Assembly (NCBI GenBank): GCA_043765375.1
Contig: JAYUJH010000028.1
Location: forward strand, 1-64,000
DNA: 64,000 nt
Direction: 5' to 3'
DNA from: JAYUJH01 sp043765375
Lineage (GTDB): Bacteria > Pseudomonadota > Alphaproteobacteria > Rickettsiales > UBA998
The notes below the pieces were generated by a model. That model was not told the DNA's origin. It saw nothing but the letters and a program-made list of their open reading frames with translations, and ran no database searches. This document shows, one piece after another, positions 51,605 to 59,503 of the stretch (within the stretch, counting starts at the first letter, position 1; every line of letters begins with the position of its first letter). A program made the position numbers and the translations under genes.

Positions 51605-53053
51605 ATGAGTGATAGAGAAATTACGGTAGCATTTGGTGATGGAATTGGCCCCGAAATCATGGACGCAACTTTGTTTGTGTTGAAAGAGGCGAAGGCACGC
51701 ATCAGCATTGAAACGATAGAAATTGGGGCGGCATATTATTTGCGTGGCGTTTCAACAGGAATCCCGCCACATGTTTGGGATAGTTTGCGCCGAACTAAAA
51801 TATTGCTAAAATCTCCAATCACCACGCCAATGGGAGGAGGGTATAAATCCATCAATGTGACTTTGCGCAAAACTTTGGGGCTATATGCAAATGTGCGTCC
51901 TTGCCGTTCATTCCACCCATTTGTGCAGAGCATTCACCCTATGATGGATTTGGTGATTATCCGTGAGAATGAGGAAGATTTATATGCTGGAATTGAATAT
52001 CGCCATAATACTGATACTTACCACGCCCACAAGGTTATCACAGAATCTGGGTCAGAAAAAATCATTCGTTATGCGTTTGATTATGCCATTCAAAATGGTC
52101 GTCGCAAAGTGACGTGTATGTGCAAAGATAACATAATGAAAATGTCTGATGGAGCGTTTCGTCGCATATTTGAGCGGGTCGCCAAGGAATACCCAACCAT
52201 TGAAATTGAACATTATATTATTGACATTGGTTCGGCTCGCATCGCTTCTCGCCCCGCCATATTTGATGTGATTGTAACTGAGAACTTATACGGCGATATT
52301 ATCTCAGATATTGCAGCGGAAGTTTCGGGTTCAGTTGGGTTGGCGGGCTCGGCTAATATTGGTGATGATTTCGCTATGTTTGAGGCAATTCACGGCTCTG
52401 CCCCTGATATTGCGGGCAAAGGAATTGCCAATCCATCAGGGTTGCTTGCAGGTGCGGTGATGATGTTGGTGCATATTGGGCAAAATGAATTGGCAAGCAC
52501 CATTCAAAATGCGTGGTTAAAAACGCTGGAAGACGGTATGCACACAGGCGATATTTATAACCGTGGAACAAGTGCTGCTAAAGTGGATACGATGGAGTTT
52601 GCACGGGCGGTTGTCAAAAATCTTGGCAAAGATCCGTATAAGTTCAAGAAGGTAAAGTTTGATCCACTACCAGAAGGTTCAAAAAAACCAAGCGAAATGA
52701 TTGAGCATATTAGGTGCGAAAAAACTATCATCGGTGTTGATGTTTATGTTGGTCATGAGGGGCATTTGGACGAAATAGTTGATGAAATCGCATCGCTTGC
52801 AGGTGATGAGGCGCATTTGTTGCTAGTATCCGCCAAGGGTTTGAAGGTTTGGCCAGACGCAGAGGCGCAAGTTTCGTATAGCGATTGCTATCGTTGCCGC
52901 TTTATGGTAAAGCAAGAGGGTGGCACTTTGGAGGGGGCTTATGGCGCAAAACTTCATGCTCGTTTGGTTGAGGCGGGGATTGATGTGTTGCAAACCACCA
53001 ATTTATATGATTTTTGCGGTGATTTGGGCTTCACCAAAAGCCAAGGTGAGTGA
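51605..53053 (+). CDS. icd: Isocitrate dehydrogenase (Thermus/Rickettsia-type)
   Basis: 482 residues. The N-terminal IDH/IMDH fold has VAFGDGIGPEIMDA, NVRPCRSFHP, RENEEDLYAGIEYR and FEAIHGSAPDIAGKG. A roughly 130-residue C-terminal extension (from about GVDVYVGHEGHLDEIVDEI) is diagnostic of the long Thermus-type IDH also found in Rickettsia. TCA-cycle decarboxylation of isocitrate to 2-oxoglutarate; NADP use is likely by family but not proven. The ATG at 51605 has GAGAG just upstream; a GTG at 51599 is also in frame. Confidence 0.93.
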   Translation: MSDREITVAFGDGIGPEIMDATLFVLKEAKARISIETIEIGAAYYLRGVSTGIPPHVWDSLRRTKILLKSPITTPMGGGYKSINVTLRKTLGLYANVRPCRSFHPFVQSIHPMMDLVIIRENEEDLYAGIEYRHNTDTYHAHKVITESGSEKIIRYAFDYAIQNGRRKVTCMCKDNIMKMSDGAFRRIFERVAKEYPTIEIEHYIIDIGSARIASRPAIFDVIVTENLYGDIISDIAAEVSGSVGLAGSANIGDDFAMFEAIHGSAPDIAGKGIANPSGLLAGAVMMLVHIGQNELASTIQNAWLKTLEDGMHTGDIYNRGTSAAKVDTMEFARAVVKNLGKDPYKFKKVKFDPLPEGSKKPSEMIEHIRCEKTIIGVDVYVGHEGHLDEIVDEIASLAGDEAHLLLVSAKGLKVWPDAEAQVSYSDCYRCRFMVKQEGGTLEGAYGAKLHARLVEAGIDVLQTTNLYDFCGDLGFTKSQGE

Positions 53054-53070
53054 TGGCTGTGGAGCGAGTT

Positions 53071-53236
53071 GCAAAACTTAGAGCCCGTATTCACAGTTTT
53101 TGAAAACCGCCGAAACGTTTGTGTTTTTGAGAACCGCAGCGCAGTGTATATAGAAATACATGAGCAGCGGAAGCACAGAAAATCAAATGTTGCAGGCATT
53201 TTGAAAAGATGTGAATACGGGTTCTAATAATTTTGC
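53071..53236 (-). repeat. MITE-like inverted-repeat element (copy B)
   Basis: The ends 53078-53095 (TTAGAGCCCGTATTCACA) and 53210-53227 are inverted with one mismatch in 18, and weaker pairing extends to GCAAAA/TTTTGC at 53071 and 53231-53236. The 150-165-bp element has no ORF. Its left half is nearly identical to 95-178. Internally TTTTTGAAAACCGC and TTTTTGAGAACCGC are direct repeats. It lies between icd and rpmE. Confidence 0.82.
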
Positions 53237-53318
53237 TTGATATGTGCAGATATTTGAGATATTGATATTGTTTAATGCAAATAATAATGATGAAGATAAT
53301 AATGATGGAGAAGAGTCA

Positions 53319-53555
53319 ATGAGAAAAAATATTCACCCAAAATATCACGAAATCACGGTGGTGATGACTGATGGAACGAGCTTTAACACTCGCTCATCTT
53401 ATGGCAAACCAAATGACAAAATCCAATTGGACGTTGATATTGCCACTCACCCTGCTTGGAATGCTGGAAAATCCGTGTTGAAAAAAACTGGTGCAATGGA
53501 CAAGTTCGCAGCGAAATTCGGTTCATTTGACATTTCTTCAAAGAAAAAAGCATAA
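53319..53555 (+). CDS. rpmE: 50S ribosomal protein L31
   Basis: 78 residues: MRKNIHPKYHEITVVMTDGT, DKIQLDVDIATHPAWNAGKS, KFAAKFG. It lacks the zinc-binding cysteines, matching the C-minus L31 usual in Alphaproteobacteria. The ATG at 53319 follows GGAGAAG by 6 nt; upstream in-frame codons are not conserved protein. Confidence 0.96.
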   Translation: MRKNIHPKYHEITVVMTDGTSFNTRSSYGKPNDKIQLDVDIATHPAWNAGKSVLKKTGAMDKFAAKFGSFDISSKKKA

Positions 53556-53742
53556 TATTTTTCAATTGATGTTGATTTTTAAGTTTTTGTTAAAGAAAAT
53601 ATAACTTATTTGCTGCATTGTGACTATAATAGCTTTTGAAATGTTGTTGCCCCTAGGGTAATAGAATTGAGAATAGCTATTAAAATCAAGGTTGCTCTTA
53701 GAAAATAGGTAATCCTTAACAAATGAGGCGGATAAGCGATTT

Positions 53743-54444
53743 ATGGAAACATCAGTATTAATTGTAGAAGATGAAGCGGCAATAGTAACAATGTTGCGCT
53801 ATAATCTTGAGCGTGAAGGCTTTAGGGTATATTCCACAGGTGACGGCGAAGAGGCGGTGACCATGGTTAAGGAGTATCACCCTGACATTGTGGTGTTGGA
53901 TTGGATGCTCCCTTCTATGACTGGAATTGAGGTTTGTAAGCAAATACGCTGGAATCAAGAAACGAAAAATACACCAATAATCATGCTCTCCGCCCGTGGT
54001 GAAGAAAGTGACCGCATACGTGGGTTAGATGTTGGTGCTGATGATTATATGGTTAAACCGTTTAGCCCGAGTGAGTTGGTTGCACGAATTAAGGCGGTGT
54101 TTCGTCGCATTCGTCCATCGCTTACTGAGCATAAAATGGAATATGCGGGCATAAAGATGGATTTAGCAACCCATAAAATTAGTCGTAATGACCATGAAGT
54201 GCATTTAAGTCCAACTGAGTTTGGCTTGTTACGATATTTGGTTGAACACCCTGCGCGAGTTTTTTCACGTGAACAATTGCTGGATTCCGTTTGGGGGCAT
54301 GATATATACGTTGAGTTGCGCACAGTTGATGTGCATATTCGTCGCTTACGAAAAGCCTTGAATTATGATGGCAATCAAGTTGATATTATTCGCACAGTTC
54401 GTTCAGCTGGTTATGCAATTGAGGCACCAAGCGAACAACATTAA
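53743..54444 (+). CDS. phoB: PhoB-type response regulator
   Basis: 233 residues: receiver domain with acidic pocket EDE, phospho-acceptor Asp in VVLDWMLPSMTG, KPF lysine in DDYMVKPFSPSEL, and an OmpR-type winged helix (LSPTEFGLLRYLVEHPARVF; RTVDVHIRRLRKAL). Overall closest to PhoB of the phosphate regulon. No phoR, pst or phoU gene is adjacent, so the partner kinase is elsewhere and the assignment could be another OmpR-class regulator. GAGGCGG lies upstream of the ATG. Confidence 0.88.
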   Translation: METSVLIVEDEAAIVTMLRYNLEREGFRVYSTGDGEEAVTMVKEYHPDIVVLDWMLPSMTGIEVCKQIRWNQETKNTPIIMLSARGEESDRIRGLDVGADDYMVKPFSPSELVARIKAVFRRIRPSLTEHKMEYAGIKMDLATHKISRNDHEVHLSPTEFGLLRYLVEHPARVFSREQLLDSVWGHDIYVELRTVDVHIRRLRKALNYDGNQVDIIRTVRSAGYAIEAPSEQH

Positions 54445-54509
54445 TTGAGTATTTTTATAGATTATTCACACACAATGATTTGAATAACAATAATGTGGAT
54501 AAGGAAAAA

Positions 54510-55535
54510 TTATCTAGCTAGTTCTGTTGTTTGCGCTGTTTGAACCGCTTGAGTTAATCTCTGATGTTGAGCATCAATCGGACTGATTTGCGAACTAGTT
54601 TGAGCTGACGTAATCAATTTTCGTATATTATCGGGACTTTCAAGTGAAGGGCTTGCAATCGCTGTTTGAATTGGCGGCGAACTCATTCCTGAAGTTGGCA
54701 TTTCACTTTTTGGCATTACCGCCTGTGGCACATCACCTAATATTGCACCATCTTTTGTTGCAAGGCTTGGGAATTGTGCATTAATTTGTTGCATTGCTTG
54801 AGCTTCTAACTGTTTCCCATTCTCACCAAGCAATCCTTCTTCCGCCATTGCGTTGAGCTGTTGTTGCAACGTAGTCAAATCAACTTTTTTTTCATCAAAC
54901 TGAATGTTTAACGTTGGTTGTTTTTGGCTATCTTGTGATATAGTTATCACTGCATTCCCATCAACAAACTGCTCTATTCCACTCACGGCATTTTGCGCTG
55001 TTGCAATTTCAGTTGGCATCGCTTCCGAAACTGGTTGCAACATATTCAATTCTTGACTCAATTCTGGCGTTGGCTCCCTGTTTAACATCGCCACATCTAA
55101 TGGCAGCATGGCAGGCGGAGTTTCACCTTGCATTGTGTTTGGCAGTTGCGTAGTTGTTGGGGCAGTTTCTCCCATTTGTGCAACTAAATCTGCGATGTTT
55201 GTTGGAGTCCCCTCAATTCCCGCACCTACTTCTGTTTTTTCCTTGTGTTCTAAGTGAATGTCAATAGTGTCTTTAGTCTTATAAGCTGCCTCAGCTTCAA
55301 TCTCTATTTTGGCATCATTTTTGCCATCGCCATTTAATGCTCGCTCAAGCATTTGCGCATCAGGATTTTCGCTAGTAACAGGTGAATTATTATAAGCCTG
55401 CTCTAATTTTTCAGCATCTGGTGGCTGCGCAAAATTAACCGTCATTTTTCCAGCTTCTATTGATACTGATGTCACTTGTTCAGGTGCCGCCTTAATCACT
55501 CTTTCAATTGCTTCAACAACTTCTAGTTCAACCAT
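54510..55535 (-). CDS. Unknown Gln/Glu/Pro-rich protein downstream of der
   Basis: 341 residues, no signal peptide, no transmembrane segment and no recognised domain. Acidic and low-complexity, with Pro/Thr/Gln-rich stretches (SSPPIQTAIASPSLES) and two more ordered segments: an N-terminal VELEVVEAIERVIKAAPEQV and a central QPTLNIQFDEKKVDLTTLQQ. It looks largely disordered. The ATG at 55535 follows a GGTGGA Shine-Dalgarno; a GTG at 55544 is also possible. It follows the 88-residue gene by 21 nt, likely in one transcript. Confidence 0.7.
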   Translation of the reverse strand: MVELEVVEAIERVIKAAPEQVTSVSIEAGKMTVNFAQPPDAEKLEQAYNNSPVTSENPDAQMLERALNGDGKNDAKIEIEAEAAYKTKDTIDIHLEHKEKTEVGAGIEGTPTNIADLVAQMGETAPTTTQLPNTMQGETPPAMLPLDVAMLNREPTPELSQELNMLQPVSEAMPTEIATAQNAVSGIEQFVDGNAVITISQDSQKQPTLNIQFDEKKVDLTTLQQQLNAMAEEGLLGENGKQLEAQAMQQINAQFPSLATKDGAILGDVPQAVMPKSEMPTSGMSSPPIQTAIASPSLESPDNIRKLITSAQTSSQISPIDAQHQRLTQAVQTAQTTELAR

Positions 55536-55556
55536 ATAATCCACCCTTATCCTTAT

Positions 55557-55823
55557 TTAAGCTGTTTTTAATTTAATAATATTATCGTCTGAATTATCGG
55601 CTTCCAAGTTCATTTGCGTTGCTAGCAAAATAACTTCGGCGAATTTGGGAGAGAATAATTTTGCCAAAACCATACGTTGAATTGCTTCACGAAACGATAA
55701 TTTGCTCTCTATGCTAGCATTAAGATTCACCGTTATTGCGCTCATTCCACCATCTATCAATGGGTTGGTGCATAGCACAAGCCCGTCGCCTAATTGCTCT
55801 ATATATTTATTTGGGTCAAACAT
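55557..55823 (-). CDS. Unknown 88-residue protein
   Basis: Not recognised. MFDPNKYIEQLGDGLVLC, then SFREAIQRMVLAKLFSPKFA. No signal peptide or membrane segment. A good ribosome-binding site (GAGGAAGAA directly before the ATG) supports it as a real gene. It lies between der and the 341-residue unknown gene on the same strand. Confidence 0.7.
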   Translation of the reverse strand: MFDPNKYIEQLGDGLVLCTNPLIDGGMSAITVNLNASIESKLSFREAIQRMVLAKLFSPKFAEVILLATQMNLEADNSDDNIIKLKTA

Positions 55824-55924
55824 TTCTTCCTCTATTCATGAATAAATAGCACATCAACATGACAATTTTATGAACGCAACCCTAAAAAAATCTCCAAAAT
55901 CAAAAAACCCTAAACAAAAAAACC

Positions 55925-57376
55925 CTAAACATATGGATTTTTTGTGGTGCGCAGTAGCAACCGAATCGGCACACCCTCCAAGCCAAATGCGAGGCGAAGA
56001 TTATTCACAAGGTAGCGCAAATATGAATCTGGCACTTCCTTCTCACTTTTATTGGCGAACAACACAAATGTCGGCGGGCGAGATTTGATTTGCGTGATAT
56101 AGCGAAACTTCAACCGCCTGCCATTAACAAGCGGAGGAGAATGCTTCTCAATATTCGCCGCTAACCACTGATTAAGTTGATTAGTTGAGATGCGCTTATT
56201 CCAAATCACATATTGTCGCATGATTGCTTTCATCAAATCGTCAATCCCCTCAGATTCGGTTGCTATCATCGGAATAACGGGGATTCCCTTCATTTGCGGC
56301 ACAAGATGCGAAAGATGATAATCAAATGCTTTCATATATTCCGCATCTACATTAATCATATCCGCTTTATTCAGCACAATCACGCAGGCACGCCCTTCTT
56401 TCTCCACCAGCCCTGCTAGAGTATTATCCTGTTTTTCCAGCGGAATTGTCGCATCAAGCACCAGCACCACCACTTCCGCATATTTCAGTGCGCCAAGCGA
56501 GCTTTGCACTGACATTTGCTCAAGATCGTGAATAATATTAGATTTGCGCCGCATTCCCGCAGTATCAATCAGTTTTAATGCTTGTCCATTCCAATTAAAT
56601 GCAACCGCAACAGAATCACGGGTGATGCCCGCCTCTGCTCCAACTAGCACCCTATCTTCTTGCAATATCGCATTAATGATAGTTGATTTTCCTGCATTTG
56701 GCCTGCCCATAATCGCAATGCTGATTGGCTTTTCGCCTTGTTCAATGGTAAGATTTTCTTGTTCAGGGGGCAGATATGGCAATAACGCATCATAAAGCAA
56801 GCTAAGCCCTTCACCATGTTCAGCAGAAAACGGCACAGCCTCGCCCAAACCAAGGCGCAACGCATCAAGCAAATTATCCTCAACTTTGCTCATCGCCTCC
56901 GCTTTATTACCAAGCAAGATTATTGGCTTGCCGACTTTGCGCACCACTCGCACAAAGCGTTCGTCTTCAGGCGTGACTCCGCTGCGCGCATCAAGCACAA
57001 ATAACAAAATATCAGCCTCGCCTAGAGATTGCATTGCTTGCGCACTCATTCTCCCAGCCAAGCTGTCTTTGCCTAAATCATCAAGCCCGGGGGTATCAAT
57101 AATAGTGAACTCCAGCGAGCCAATATTTCCTGTGCCATATTTTCTGTCACGAGTGACTCCCGCTTCATTATGGACGATTGCATCACGCTTGCCGCATAAA
57201 CGATTATAAATAGTAGATTTACCAACATTTGGTCTGCCAATTATCGCAATTTTCAATTGTGGCGTGGCTGGGGGCAATATTTCTGAACCAATTTCTGTGA
57301 ATGATGTTTCTTCATGGAACATTTCTGAACTTAGGGTTTCTAAACTTGGATTTTCTGATTGTTTGGGGGGGAGCAT
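55925..57376 (-). CDS. der: GTPase Der (EngA)
   Basis: Double-GTPase needed for 50S ribosome maturation. Both G domains are visible (GRPNVGKSTIYNRLCG with DTPGLDD; GRPNAGKSTIINAILQ with DTAGMRRKS and NKAD), then a KH-like C-terminal domain (INQWLAA-like TNQLNQWLAANIEKHSPP; RLKFRYITQIKSRPPTFVLF). The first roughly 40 residues are a non-conserved extension. A C7 tract occupies codons 2-4. Upstream on the strand are a DUF1640 gene and bamB. Confidence 0.96.
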   Translation of the reverse strand: MLPPKQSENPSLETLSSEMFHEETSFTEIGSEILPPATPQLKIAIIGRPNVGKSTIYNRLCGKRDAIVHNEAGVTRDRKYGTGNIGSLEFTIIDTPGLDDLGKDSLAGRMSAQAMQSLGEADILLFVLDARSGVTPEDERFVRVVRKVGKPIILLGNKAEAMSKVEDNLLDALRLGLGEAVPFSAEHGEGLSLLYDALLPYLPPEQENLTIEQGEKPISIAIMGRPNAGKSTIINAILQEDRVLVGAEAGITRDSVAVAFNWNGQALKLIDTAGMRRKSNIIHDLEQMSVQSSLGALKYAEVVVLVLDATIPLEKQDNTLAGLVEKEGRACVIVLNKADMINVDAEYMKAFDYHLSHLVPQMKGIPVIPMIATESEGIDDLMKAIMRQYVIWNKRISTNQLNQWLAANIEKHSPPLVNGRRLKFRYITQIKSRPPTFVLFANKSEKEVPDSYLRYLVNNLRLAFGLEGVPIRLLLRTTKNPYV

Positions 57377-57440
57377 GATTATTTCTCAATTTATTTTTTT
57401 GAAAATATTTATAAGGCCGTCTATTGCACTAAAAAAGGAA

Positions 57441-57471
57441 ATTGCAATTGCGCACAGTCATTGCAATTGCG
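57441..57471. repeat. 12-bp direct repeat upstream of der
   Basis: ATTGCAATTGCG occurs at 57441-57452 and 57460-57471. Each copy holds the palindrome GCAATTGC. It lies between the DUF1640 gene and der and could be a regulator site. Confidence 0.6.
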
Positions 57472-57575
57472 AGTAATATAGAGAGCAATATTATAAAAGC
57501 ATTGGATATAATGTTGCCATTTACTGCCCTCTGCTTTTGCTTAACACTTTGTCTAACATATTCATCAAGCGGATA

Positions 57576-57896
57576 TCAAGCAAAAAATATTTTCAACAAT
57601 ATGCTGATGCTAAGGGTAATGTTTAGCCCCATAGTCCATTTAATGAGATTAAGTTCGCCTTTTATACGTTCATCAAGCAATCCAATCTCACTTTTGAAGC
57701 TCTTTTCAAGCAATTTCATATCACTAGAGAGTTCGGACTTAAATCGCTCAACTTCTGGCTTGCTAACTAAATTGCTAAGGCTCTCTGCACGGCTTTCTTT
57801 GATTGCCTCAACTACAACTTCGGCTTGCTCTTCAGACATTCCTTTGGATTGAAGTTTCTTAACATAAAAATGCGTGTCAAATGTAGTTGTATTCAT
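57576..57896 (-). CDS. DUF1640-family coiled-coil membrane protein (short)
   Basis: 106 residues with the same layout as the protein at 12886-13332: FDTHFYVKKLQSKGMSEEQA, a coiled coil (about 30-80) and one C-terminal hydrophobic helix (GLNITLSISILLKIFF). It sits between bamB and der, a pair usually adjacent in Alphaproteobacteria. No Shine-Dalgarno; see the promoter at 57909-57932. Function unknown. Confidence 0.78.
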   Translation of the reverse strand: MNTTTFDTHFYVKKLQSKGMSEEQAEVVVEAIKESRAESLSNLVSKPEVERFKSELSSDMKLLEKSFKSEIGLLDERIKGELNLIKWTMGLNITLSISILLKIFFA

Positions 57897-57908
57897 AATA
57901 TCAAAATA

Positions 57909-57932
57909 TCACAAAAATTGTTAATAAGTCAA
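57909..57932 (-). promoter_or_regulatory. Predicted promoter for leaderless DUF1640 gene
   Basis: On the minus strand TTGACT, 18-bp spacer ending TGA, TATTTT, then 6 nt to the ATG. The arrangement matches the promoter before the paralogue at 12886, where a TGA-preceded -10 also ends 6 nt before the ATG. Confidence 0.5.
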
Positions 57933-57976
57933 CGGGTTTATATGTTTATGTAATTCATATCGTCATTTCACTGATA

Positions 57977-59359
57977 TTATTTAACAATTAATAATTGCGC
58001 ATCATTAGTGACAAGCAAAGCATTTTTGCCACTAAAAGCTGGTGAAGCTGCGATGTTATAATCTAGTTCACGCACCCATAATTTTTTGCCACTAACTGGT
58101 GAAAATGCAAAAACCTCGCCTAATTGCGAGAGGGCAAGCAATTGACCATTCAACAAAAATGCACCGTAATATCTAACATTATTATTTTGCGCAAATTTGG
58201 AACTCCACGCCACCACTCCACGATATTTATGAATTGCCAACATTTCACCATGGTTGGTTATGGCGAATGCACCATCACCCGCTACCCACGGGTTGTGCGC
58301 AATTCCTGTTGCTAACTCCCAGATGCGTGCGCCACTTGTTGCATCATGTGCAATGGTTAAATCCTCCAAGTTGCCAGAAATCAGCAAATTATCATCTAAG
58401 ATTGGGTTTGCATCAACTCCACTAAACAGCCTATTTGTTTTACCACTAGCATCAGTTTTTTGTAGAGAATCACTCCATAATAATTCGCCATTATCAGGAT
58501 TTAAGCTGGATAAATCCCCCGATGGAAATGATAAAATCAGCGCATTATCATTAATTGCAGGCAGAGATGTGCCAAACATTCCGCTATTTTGTGCCACTGA
58601 GCGATGTTGCCATAATGCTGCGCCGCTGCTTTTATCAAAACATAATAATTGGCTATCCGCCGTGACAACCAACAAATTATTGCCTCTCAATTTTAACGAT
58701 GCTCTGATTGGTTCATTCAAGTTTTGTTGCCATAATTTTTTACCATTTTTCACATTAATCGCAACTAAATCACCGTGTGAAGTGATAGCGAATATCACTC
58801 CCTCGCTAATTGCCAAGCCCCCTGTGATGATATCATCATCTGAGGCGATTGCATCATTTTGCCATAATATTTCAGTGAGAATTGAGCCTGTTATTTTGTG
58901 AGCAGAGATATATCCCCTGCCGTCCATCGCCACCGCAATATCTCCCGCAATTATTGCACTTGGGGCAATGGCATGTTCGCCCCAGTCATATCCTTCACCG
59001 ATTACGGCAGCGCTGGTGACATTGCTGAGGGTGCTGCCCTTGATATTTCCACTAAATTGTGCCATTTCGTGTGGCCATTCTGAAGTGATTACGGCATCAG
59101 GAATGATGTTGCTATCAAGTGCGCCACTTTCAATTTGCAATGTGGTGACATGTTGTTTTTCACCAATTATTTCAGTTTTTTGCGCTTTCAAATCTATGTC
59201 ATCTGGGCTTTCATCGTCCAAATCTTTATCATCACCAAGCCAATCAATTGGTGACCAGTTGATGCTAGGCAAACTGAGATTTGAGATACTATCGCACCCA
59301 AACATTTGCAAACACAACATCATTATCAATAATATATTTTTAGCCTTTTTAACCCACAT
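57977..59359 (-). CDS. bamB: Outer-membrane assembly lipoprotein BamB
   Basis: 460 residues with a lipoprotein signal (lipobox MFGC near residue 22), an acidic linker and a PQQ-type beta-propeller with repeats such as LVAINVKNGKKLWQQNLNEP, LLCFDKSSGAALWQH and VFAFSPVSGKKLWVREL. The scaffold of the BAM complex, in the usual neighbourhood of der. Start at the ATG of MWVKKAKN. Confidence 0.92.
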   Translation of the reverse strand: MWVKKAKNILLIMMLCLQMFGCDSISNLSLPSINWSPIDWLGDDKDLDDESPDDIDLKAQKTEIIGEKQHVTTLQIESGALDSNIIPDAVITSEWPHEMAQFSGNIKGSTLSNVTSAAVIGEGYDWGEHAIAPSAIIAGDIAVAMDGRGYISAHKITGSILTEILWQNDAIASDDDIITGGLAISEGVIFAITSHGDLVAINVKNGKKLWQQNLNEPIRASLKLRGNNLLVVTADSQLLCFDKSSGAALWQHRSVAQNSGMFGTSLPAINDNALILSFPSGDLSSLNPDNGELLWSDSLQKTDASGKTNRLFSGVDANPILDDNLLISGNLEDLTIAHDATSGARIWELATGIAHNPWVAGDGAFAITNHGEMLAIHKYRGVVAWSSKFAQNNNVRYYGAFLLNGQLLALSQLGEVFAFSPVSGKKLWVRELDYNIAASPAFSGKNALLVTNDAQLLIVK

Positions 59360-59503
59360 ACCAACATGATTAAACCTTTATTACGGTTTTTTCAAGCAAT
59401 ATCATTAATTAAAATTGACATATCATAACACATTATTATGGTAATTTGAAAATCATAAGCATTGCCACTTGATACATATATATATTAAAGCCAATCATTA
59501 CTC

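Noticed and set aside
55870..55935. AACCCTAAA repeats downstream of der, resembling telomeric sequence
   Set aside because: Only a few imperfect units in an AT-rich stretch; no sign of a replicon end.
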